Below, in pieces: positions 1 to 5,771 of a stretch of DNA of 7,349 nt. This DNA comes from an uncultured Ruminococcus sp. (GTDB taxonomy: Bacteria > Bacillota > Clostridia > Oscillospirales > Ruminococcaceae): the NCBI GenBank assembly GCA_947173865.1, contig CAMWGS010000103.1, positions 1 through 7,349 on the forward strand. Reading direction: 5' to 3'. A model generated the notes under the pieces. That model saw nothing but the letters and a program-made list of their open reading frames with translations, searched no databases and was not told where the DNA came from. Each line of letters starts with the position of its first letter. Within the stretch, counting starts at the first letter, position 1. Both the position numbers and the translations under genes were made by a program.

Positions 1-329
1 ACACAGCATGGGTTCCGGGTGCTTTTGAAATTCCTCTTATTGCACAGAAAATGGCAAAGTCAAGCAAATATGACGCTGTAATCTGTCTTGGTGCAATAAT
101 CAGAGGTTCAACATCACATTATGACCTTGTATGCAACGAAACCGCAAAGGGCATTGCTCAGGTTTCACTTAACAGCGATATTCCTGTTATGTTCGGCGTT
201 GTAACTACCGAAAACATTGAGCAGGCAATAGAAAGAGCAGGCTCAAAGGCAGGAAACAAGGGTAGCGAATGTGCTGAAGGTGCGATTGAGATGATTAACC
301 TTATAAGAGAGATTGAAAAAAATGACTAA
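1..329 (+). CDS. ribH: 6,7-dimethyl-8-ribityllumazine synthase (RibH), 5' end outside window
   Basis: RibH condenses 5-amino-6-ribitylaminouracil with 3,4-dihydroxy-2-butanone 4-phosphate to give 6,7-dimethyl-8-ribityllumazine, the penultimate step of riboflavin synthesis in the cytoplasm. About 108 C-terminal residues are visible (the family is usually near 155), with the frame open from base 3. The family blocks appear in order: WVPGAFEIP at the left edge, GAIIRGSTSHYD with the catalytic His, FGVVTTENIEQA, and RAGSKAGNKG, the phosphate-binding and C-terminal part. The ATG at 51 is internal, because the conserved WVPGAFEIP lies in frame upstream of it. No frameshift or missing key residue is seen. 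The stop codon overlaps the start of the HAD gene by 8 bases, so the two are probably translationally coupled. Other rib genes, and any FMN riboswitch, would lie to the left of the window. Confidence 0.96.
   Translation, partial: TAWVPGAFEIPLIAQKMAKSSKYDAVICLGAIIRGSTSHYDLVCNETAKGIAQVSLNSDIPVMFGVVTTENIEQAIERAGSKAGNKGSECAEGAIEMINLIREIEKND
305..312 (+). promoter_or_regulatory. Ribosome binding site deciding the HAD gene start
   Basis: The purine run AAGAGAGA lies inside the end of ribH, 9 bases before the ATG at 322. The in-frame TTG at 313 directly abuts this run and has no usable spacing. The site therefore favours 322 as the start, although the match to AGGAGG is only moderate. Confidence 0.5.
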
Positions 330-990
330 TCTTATTTTTGATTATGACGGTACTATTCACAACACAATGAAAACTTATGCACCTGCTTTCCGTAATACGT
401 GCAAGTGGCTTTCCGAAAACGGTTATATCAGACCCGAAGAATATACCGACAGACAAATAAGTTACTGGCTTGGTTTCAATTCAACGGATATGTGGGAACA
501 GTTCCAACCTGAACTCGACTGCAAAATCCGTGAAAAAGCACGTATAATACTCGGTAATGATATGGCAGAAAGAGTTGACACCGGCGAGGGGTCACTTTTT
601 GAACACGCCGAAGAAGTTCTTTCCATACTGAAAAATCAGGGATACAGACTTATTTTTCTCAGTAACTGCCGCATTCACTATATGGAACGTCACAAGAAGG
701 TTTTCGGACTCGACAGATTTTTTGACACTTTTTATTGCTGTGAGGAATTTGACTTTATTCCCAAATACGAAATTTTCCGAAAAATAAAATCACATCATGA
801 CGGTGAATTTATAGTAATAGGCGACCGTTTTCATGACATAGAAACTGCTGTTAAAAATAATCTGAAAGCCGTCGGCTGTGGTTACGGCTACGGTTCTCAC
901 GAAGAACTTGCCGAAGCTGATATTATTGTTAACAGCATACCTGATATCCCCGACGCTGTTAAACTTCTGTCCTCAAAGGAGAATAAATGA
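322..990 (+). CDS. HAD-superfamily phosphatase, overlapping ribH
   Basis: This is a 222-residue haloacid dehalogenase-type hydrolase, most likely a cytoplasmic phosphatase for a small phosphorylated metabolite. All four HAD motifs are visible: FDYDGT with nucleophile Asp7 and acid/base Asp9, LIFLSNC with Ser114, Lys148 in IPKYEIF, and VIGDRFHD with Asp168 and Asp172 for magnesium. The helical stretch between motifs I and II (about residues 15-100) fits a C1 cap, as in Gph/beta-phosphoglucomutase-like members. I chose ATG 322 over the in-frame TTG at 313 because of the RBS spacing. The gene overlaps the ribH stop by 8 bases and ends in an ATGA overlap with the next gene. The substrate cannot be read from the motifs. 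Position makes the riboflavin intermediate 5-amino-6-(5-phosphoribitylamino)uracil a reasonable guess, and phosphoglycolate or a general housekeeping role are alternatives. Confidence 0.9.
   Translation: MTNLIFDYDGTIHNTMKTYAPAFRNTCKWLSENGYIRPEEYTDRQISYWLGFNSTDMWEQFQPELDCKIREKARIILGNDMAERVDTGEGSLFEHAEEVLSILKNQGYRLIFLSNCRIHYMERHKKVFGLDRFFDTFYCCEEFDFIPKYEIFRKIKSHHDGEFIVIGDRFHDIETAVKNNLKAVGCGYGYGSHEELAEADIIVNSIPDIPDAVKLLSSKENK
975..981 (+). promoter_or_regulatory. Ribosome binding site of the lipoprotein gene
   Basis: AAAGGAG, a strong Shine-Dalgarno match, lies inside the last codons of the HAD gene, 5 bases before ATG 987. It supports that start and suggests efficient reinitiation at the ATGA overlap. 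Confidence 0.8.
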
Positions 991-2615
991 AAAAATTACG
1001 TATTCTTTCGGCATTTCTTGCTGTTTTGATTTCTGTTTCAACCTGTTCGTGCGGACTGAAAAAAAATAAAGACACATCATTTTCAAAAAAAGCATCTTCT
1101 GATGTCAGTAAAGATAAATCCGAAGTAAAAAAATCAGAACGCAAAACACCACCAACCGAATATGTCCCTGCCGACATGGACGAAATAAGAAAACACGCCA
1201 ATCAGCTTCTTGATGATTATGAAATCTCTGAAAATGACGAAAAGATAAAAGACGATATTGACGTTTTGCTTTACGACCTCGACCTTGTGAATGATTCCCT
1301 TTCATACATCACCGTTGACTATTATCTTGACTGGAACAACGAAAAAACAGAAGAAAAATACGACAGTTGCTATGAAGATTTTTACGCAGTTTACGAAATA
1401 ATCTCATACGTCTTTACCGTTTGCAGTCTTTCCGAAGAATACGGCAGTCTTTTTGAAGAATTCGTAACAGACGATATGGTTGAATATTATTCAGATATGG
1501 ACATGGAAACCGTCGAGGCATACGCAAGGGAAGATTATCAGTTCATGGATATATATCTTGATGACTATTATGAAATGGCATACAGCGATGACCTCAATGA
1601 CGATGAAAAAAATCTCCTGTGTGCAAAAATTTATCTCGATATTCTTGAAAATTATGAAACTGATACTTTTTACGAACAATATTCCCGTGACTATACACCC
1701 GAAGAAATAACCGAACTTTGTGATGTTATACGTAGTGAAATAGTACCTGTCTATAATCAGCTTTTTGAAAGTCTGTACGATTTTGAAGCACTTGACGACA
1801 TAATTGATTCACCCGTTTACTTTGAAAATCCGTTTGAAGAAATACTGAAATATGCGTCTGAACTTTCACCCGACATCGAAAAATCCGCAAAGAAAATCAT
1901 TGACGAAAATCTGTATACAATCGCTTCGGGGTACGACTGCTATGACGGTTCATTTACTGTTGATATGCCTGCTCAGAACAGTGCACTTGTATATATGTAT
2001 GATGATGAGTCTTTCCAAAGTTTTCTTACTGCGGTTCACGAATTCGGACATTTTCACGCATCTTTCTATGATGATATAACGACTTTCAGACATATGAACA
2101 ATCTTGACATTGCCGAAATTCAGTCTCAGGGTTTTGAATTTCTGTTAATACAGTTCTATGATGACATTTACGGAAAACAGTCCGACGCTATGAAAATACT
2201 CAAAACCGCAACTATGCTTGAATCTGTAATCAGCGGTTTTCTCATAGGAGAATTTGAATATACGGTGCTTGAAAACCGTGACGAAATGTCACCGAAAGAT
2301 GTCCTTGAATGTTATGACGAAATAATGGGCGATTTAAGCGAAGGTCTGCCGTTTTACTATGTAACGCATATCTTTGAACAACCTGCCTACTACATCAGTT
2401 ATGGTACTTCCGCACTTGCTTCCTTTGAAATTTTTGGAAATCCAGACAAGGCCCTTGAACTCTATGAAAATATCGCACAAATCCCCTGCAACTCAGACGA
2501 ATATCAGTTCAAATCAGCACTTGAAAAATGTGGGTTCAGTGATGTTCTCAATGAAGAATACATAAAAAACCTTGCCGAAAATATAAAGAAATTTTCCGAA
2601 GAAATTACAGGCTAA
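987..2615 (+). CDS. Putative lipoprotein with M3-like (oligopeptidase-type) zinc metallopeptidase domain
   Basis: This 542-residue exported protein is probably anchored to the outer face of the membrane. The N-terminus has a positive MKKLR, a hydrophobic stretch (about 6-18) and a lipobox-like cysteine at 20 or 22 (STCSCG). A Ser/Lys-rich linker (about 24-55) follows, then a long, very acidic, Tyr-rich helical region. The catalytic signature is HEFGH at 351-355, followed by DIAEIQSQGFE at 374-384. In M3 peptidases such as thimet oligopeptidase, the HEFGH motif is followed by FVEVPSQMLE, whose first Glu is the third zinc ligand. Here Glu377 and Glu384 fall at the matching places, with a loop about three residues shorter. 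A Tyr cluster near 468-472 (AYYISYGTS) resembles the M3 C-terminal region that holds transition-state tyrosines. Known M3 enzymes are mostly cytosolic and larger, so the lipid anchor is unusual. The substrate is unknown. The ATGA overlap with the HAD gene makes it the last gene of the ribH operon. Confidence is high for the exported HEXXH protein and moderate for M3. Confidence 0.8.
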   Translation: MKKLRILSAFLAVLISVSTCSCGLKKNKDTSFSKKASSDVSKDKSEVKKSERKTPPTEYVPADMDEIRKHANQLLDDYEISENDEKIKDDIDVLLYDLDLVNDSLSYITVDYYLDWNNEKTEEKYDSCYEDFYAVYEIISYVFTVCSLSEEYGSLFEEFVTDDMVEYYSDMDMETVEAYAREDYQFMDIYLDDYYEMAYSDDLNDDEKNLLCAKIYLDILENYETDTFYEQYSRDYTPEEITELCDVIRSEIVPVYNQLFESLYDFEALDDIIDSPVYFENPFEEILKYASELSPDIEKSAKKIIDENLYTIASGYDCYDGSFTVDMPAQNSALVYMYDDESFQSFLTAVHEFGHFHASFYDDITTFRHMNNLDIAEIQSQGFEFLLIQFYDDIYGKQSDAMKILKTATMLESVISGFLIGEFEYTVLENRDEMSPKDVLECYDEIMGDLSEGLPFYYVTHIFEQPAYYISYGTSALASFEIFGNPDKALELYENIAQIPCNSDEYQFKSALEKCGFSDVLNEEYIKNLAENIKKFSEEITG

Positions 2616-2648
2616 AAACAAAACGGACGTTTTACACGTCCGTTTTTT
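2614..2648. terminator. Bidirectional Rho-independent terminator between convergent genes
   Basis: An 11-bp perfect stem (2620-2630 with 2636-2646) closes a 5-base loop, with ACGGACGT as its core. On the + strand it runs into six T (2643-2648) after the lipoprotein stop. On the - strand the A-rich left flank (2614-2623) reads as TTTTGTTTTT after the transporter stop. The two stop codons are only 39 bases apart, so this one hairpin most likely ends both transcripts. Confidence 0.93.
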
Positions 2649-2654
2649 GATTTA

Positions 2655-5627
2655 CTATTCAGTTCTGAGTGCTTCAACGGGGTCTTTCTTTGATGCTACT
2701 CTTGACGGAATAAGTCCGGCGATAAGTGTAAGAACCATACTTATAACAACAAGTATAATCGCTGCCGGAACAGGTACATAAGCATTCAGAGTGTCGAGAG
2801 TAGTTACAGAATGAATTATAAGGTTTATAGGAATTGTAAGAAGTGCGGAAACTCCTATCCCGAGAAGTCCTGCGGTAAGTCCGACTATAAGAGTTTCGGC
2901 ATTGAACACAGTTGAAACGTCGTGTTTTGATGCTCCGATAGCTCTGAGTATACCAATCTCCCTTGTACGTTCAAGTACCGAAATATATGTGATAATTCCT
3001 ATCATTATTGAAGAAACCACAAGTGAAATTCCAACGAAGGCAATAAGCAGATATGATATACCACTTATAATTCCTGTAACGGACGACATAAGAAGTGCCA
3101 CATAGTCCGTATAGTGAATAACATCGCTTTCACTTACAGAATTATTGTAATCCTTGATTGCATCGGCTATATCGTCCTTGTCCTCAAAAGTCTTTACATA
3201 TATGCTGACTGACGACGGGTTAGAAATGTCGATTTTTCCGAGAGTCCTGAGGTTTTCTTCATATGTTGATTCCGATATTTCAACAGGAGTGAAATTCTCA
3301 TAAATCTGAACATATGCCTCGTCAGGAAGTTTCATTTTATCAAGTTCTTCAGACAGTTCCTTGTCAGAATATTCAGCAAGCTTTTTTTCTGTTTCCGCTG
3401 TAGCCTGCTCCATGTACTGCATACTTACAACACCGAACAATGCTTCATTGAATTCGTCCTCGTTCATGGTCTTGATATATTCCGCAACCTGCGAACTTTC
3501 AACACCCATTTGCTGTGCATAAAATTCAGAAACAAGTGTCTGTTTATCGCTGTCGGATATTTTAGAAATTGTTGCCTGAACTTCTTTCATCATTTCAGAT
3601 TTGTCGGGAACTGATGCAACAAAACGATAAACTTCCGCTTTCTGTTTATCATCTGCATCATTAATATAATCCTTTGCAACTGAAATTTTTTCATTTTCGT
3701 CGGGTTCTTCGTAATCATCGGTGAGGAATGCAGAACCGTTAATAATATCCGTTTCGGGATTTTCGGTCTGAGCTTTAACAATGTCACTGTTTTCAGCCTG
3801 TTCTATTACGTGCTTTGTGAGCATAGGAGTATAGGCAATATATCCCGATATCATTCCTACTTTAGCGTCTTCATTCGGACGTACAAAACCGACTATTTTA
3901 ATTTCAGTTCCTATATTTTCCGAGCTGTAAAGAAAATCAAGACCTGTTTCTGTTTTGGTAAGGTCGGCATATCCATTACCGTTTTCATTCTGCTGATAGT
4001 ACTCGCACGGCAGAATTACTTTGAATTTCTTGTCAGTAATTTCGTCGAAATTCCATTCTGTCTGACCATAATCGTCAATATTCTCACCGCTCATTGCCGA
4101 TTTGAGAATTTCCGAAAAATCATCAGTATTTTTCAGACCCATTGCATACGCTATAATATCAGGGAGTTCATTGTTTTTTGTAAGTACAACAACTGCTTCA
4201 TCGTAGTTTTCAGGCCACCTGCCGTTAACAACATCGTACTGATTTTTAATCATGTCGTTAACCTGAGTGCCGTCCTCAGACGCTATAAGTTCGGTCATTA
4301 CGTCAAGACCCATCATTGAAGTCTCCATACTTGCCATAGGACTGCCTGTAGCCATTGACATATATTCCGAATCCTGAATCCCGAGAGCCTTTGAGTACAT
4401 ATCCATAAAGTCTACCTTTATAATCTCACCGTCGGGAGTCTGAGTGAAAACAGGCATATTAATATCATAAGTATATGAAACCGCAGTTGACTTTTCTTTT
4501 ATGGTCTCGTTGCTGTCAACGAACTCCTTGAACTTTTTCATATTATTGACCTGTTTTGCTGACGAGTTCATGGTATTAAACATATCATACATAGCAGTAT
4601 TTGCATATACCGTCTCAGAATCGGAATTTTTCTGACTTTCTTCGTCTGCATTTCCCATAATGGCAGCAAGCATCTCTGATGTATCTGTTGTTTCCATTGT
4701 AATCTGCAACGGATATGATGACAGTGTTTCTTCCTGAACATTGTTTATATAGTCGTTTACGCCTGTCGAAAGTGAAAGGATAGTTGCAATACCTATAATA
4801 CCTATAGAACCCGCAAAAGCTGTAAGAAGCGTTCTGCCCTTTTTGGTCATCAGATTATTCATTGAAAGCGATACTGCCGTACCGAACGACATTGAGACTC
4901 TCTTTTTTGATGCTTCTTTTATTTCGGCTTCTTTTTCGAGTGTGTACGGGTCACTGTCGTCCGTCAGCTGACCGTCTTTGATACGGACAATTCTTGTAGC
5001 ATATTCTTCAGCAAGTTCAGGATTGTGCGTAACCATAATTACAAGCTTATCTTTTGCAATTTCTTTCAGAAGCTCCATAACCTGAATACTTGTCTCACTG
5101 TCCAAAGCTCCTGTCGGTTCATCGGCAAGAAGAATGTCGGGATTATTTATCAACGCACGGGCAATTGCAACTCGCTGCATCTGTCCGCCCGACATCTGAT
5201 TAGGTTTTTTATGAAGCTGATTTCCGAGACCAACTTTTTCAAGCGCCTCTTTAGCACGTCTTTTTCTTTCCGATTTTGAAACGCCCGAAATAGTGAGAGC
5301 AAGTTCAACATTTGCAAGTACAGTCTGATGTGGAATCAGATTATAACTTTGGAAAATAAAACCTATGGAATGATTTCTGTAAGCGTCCCAGTCTCTGTCC
5401 TTGTACTTTTTGGTTGAAACACCGTTTATTATCAGGTCACCAGAAGTATAATGGTCAAGACCTCCGATAATATTTAGCATTGTCGTTTTTCCACAGCCTG
5501 AATGTCCGAGAATAGCAACAAATTCGTTTTCACGGAAAGTAACGTTAACACCATTAAGAGCCGTCACTTTGTTTTCACCGCTTCCGTACTGCTTGAAAAT
5601 ATCTTTAAGCTGGAGCAATAAACTCAT
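2655..5627 (-). CDS. ABC transporter: ATP-binding domain fused to MacB/FtsX-type permease
   Basis: This 990-residue membrane protein fuses ATPase and permease. The ATPase (about 1-230) has Walker A GHSGCGKTT (41-49), Q-loop Gln93, signature MSGGQMQ (145-151), Walker B ILLADE with Glu170, and H-loop His201. It belongs to the LolD/MacB class. The permease begins with one membrane segment (about 265-290), then a roughly 550-residue extracytoplasmic domain. Three C-terminal segments follow (about 850-880, 911-937, 953-975), with the FtsX motif ERTREIGILRAIGAS (886-900) and a terminal DPVEALR. This is the four-helix mechanotransmission layout, and the protein probably works as a homodimer. Such proteins act on peptides, antibiotics or lipoproteins at the membrane rather than importing nutrients; the substrate here is unknown. 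The length exceeds the roughly 650 residues of proteobacterial MacB because of the large outer domain, part of which is rich in Met. The gene is monocistronic, with its own promoter and terminator. Start 5627 is the outer limit; TTG at 5618 is better placed for the ribosome binding site. Confidence 0.93.
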   Translation of the reverse strand: MSLLLQLKDIFKQYGSGENKVTALNGVNVTFRENEFVAILGHSGCGKTTMLNIIGGLDHYTSGDLIINGVSTKKYKDRDWDAYRNHSIGFIFQSYNLIPHQTVLANVELALTISGVSKSERKRRAKEALEKVGLGNQLHKKPNQMSGGQMQRVAIARALINNPDILLADEPTGALDSETSIQVMELLKEIAKDKLVIMVTHNPELAEEYATRIVRIKDGQLTDDSDPYTLEKEAEIKEASKKRVSMSFGTAVSLSMNNLMTKKGRTLLTAFAGSIGIIGIATILSLSTGVNDYINNVQEETLSSYPLQITMETTDTSEMLAAIMGNADEESQKNSDSETVYANTAMYDMFNTMNSSAKQVNNMKKFKEFVDSNETIKEKSTAVSYTYDINMPVFTQTPDGEIIKVDFMDMYSKALGIQDSEYMSMATGSPMASMETSMMGLDVMTELIASEDGTQVNDMIKNQYDVVNGRWPENYDEAVVVLTKNNELPDIIAYAMGLKNTDDFSEILKSAMSGENIDDYGQTEWNFDEITDKKFKVILPCEYYQQNENGNGYADLTKTETGLDFLYSSENIGTEIKIVGFVRPNEDAKVGMISGYIAYTPMLTKHVIEQAENSDIVKAQTENPETDIINGSAFLTDDYEEPDENEKISVAKDYINDADDKQKAEVYRFVASVPDKSEMMKEVQATISKISDSDKQTLVSEFYAQQMGVESSQVAEYIKTMNEDEFNEALFGVVSMQYMEQATAETEKKLAEYSDKELSEELDKMKLPDEAYVQIYENFTPVEISESTYEENLRTLGKIDISNPSSVSIYVKTFEDKDDIADAIKDYNNSVSESDVIHYTDYVALLMSSVTGIISGISYLLIAFVGISLVVSSIMIGIITYISVLERTREIGILRAIGASKHDVSTVFNAETLIVGLTAGLLGIGVSALLTIPINLIIHSVTTLDTLNAYVPVPAAIILVVISMVLTLIAGLIPSRVASKKDPVEALRTE

Positions 5628-5636
5628 CCTTTCTTT
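5628..5636 (-). promoter_or_regulatory. Unusually close ribosome binding site of the ABC transporter gene
   Basis: Read on the - strand, AAAGAAAGG abuts the ATG at 5627 with no spacer. The same site stands 8-9 bases before an in-frame TTG (codon 4, 5618-5616), which is normal spacing. A TTG start would give a protein beginning MLQLKDI, which resembles how I recall related ABC ATPases beginning. The true start is therefore uncertain by three codons. Confidence 0.6.
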
Positions 5637-5651
5637 ATTGAGATAAGTTAA

Positions 5652-5680
5652 ATTATATCACATTGACAAATATATGTCAA
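5652..5680 (-). promoter_or_regulatory. Consensus sigma-A promoter of the ABC transporter gene
   Basis: Read on the - strand, TTGACA (5680-5675) is followed after exactly 17 bases by TATAAT (5657-5652). A TG lies one base before the -10 box, giving an extended -10. Every base of both boxes matches consensus. Transcription would start near 5645, leaving a leader of about 18 bases before the transporter ATG. Confidence 0.92.
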
Positions 5681-5681
5681 T
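5662..5681. promoter_or_regulatory. 20-bp palindrome over the -35 box, likely repressor operator
   Basis: Arms ATTGACA (5662-5668) and TGTCAAT (5675-5681) form a perfect 7-bp inverted repeat around a 6-base A/T centre. One arm is the -35 hexamer itself, and the other lies inside the spacer. A dimeric regulator bound here would block RNA polymerase. Arm length and spacing fit MarR- or TetR-type repressors, but the protein is not in the window and cannot be named. Confidence 0.65.
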
Positions 5682-5728
5682 TACTTTCACAAAAATTTCA
5701 TAAACCCAGTTAACTAAAGTTTACAATC

Positions 5729-5762
5729 AAAAAAACACCTCCGCATATTTCGGCGGAGATGT
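5729..5762 (-). terminator. Rho-independent terminator of the ppa-prs transcript
   Basis: On the - strand, ACATCTCCGC (5762-5753) pairs with GCGGAGGTGT (5744-5735) around an 8-base loop, with one U-G wobble. Seven U follow (5735-5729). It begins 9 bases after the prs stop. On the + strand the wobble becomes a C-A mismatch and no T-run follows, so it acts mainly for the leftward transcript. Confidence 0.93.
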
Positions 5763-5771
5763 CTGTTATAA

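Noticed and set aside
313..321. TTG at 313 as the start of the HAD gene
   Set aside because: It has no spacing from the purine run at 305-312, and the ATG at 322 gives the usual short N-terminus before the FDYDGT motif.
51..329. ATG at 51 as the start of a complete 92-residue protein
   Set aside because: The conserved lumazine synthase block WVPGAFEIP lies in frame upstream, so the gene is cut by the window edge.
959..1201. 80-codon open frame on the - strand over the lipoprotein start
   Set aside because: It overlaps a well-supported signal peptide and linker and has no independent evidence.
3810..4319. 169-codon open frame on the + strand
   Set aside because: It lies wholly antisense to the transporter's outer domain and has no plausible family motif or ribosome binding site, so it is a shadow frame.
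5025..5279. 84-codon open frame on the + strand
   Set aside because: It is antisense to the conserved Walker B/signature part of the ATPase, and coding pressure on the other strand explains it.
5701..5723. Small inverted repeats (AGTTAACT; TAAAC...GTTTA) upstream of the transporter promoter
   Set aside because: They are short and A/T-rich, so chance is likely. They might be part of an activator site but cannot be supported alone.
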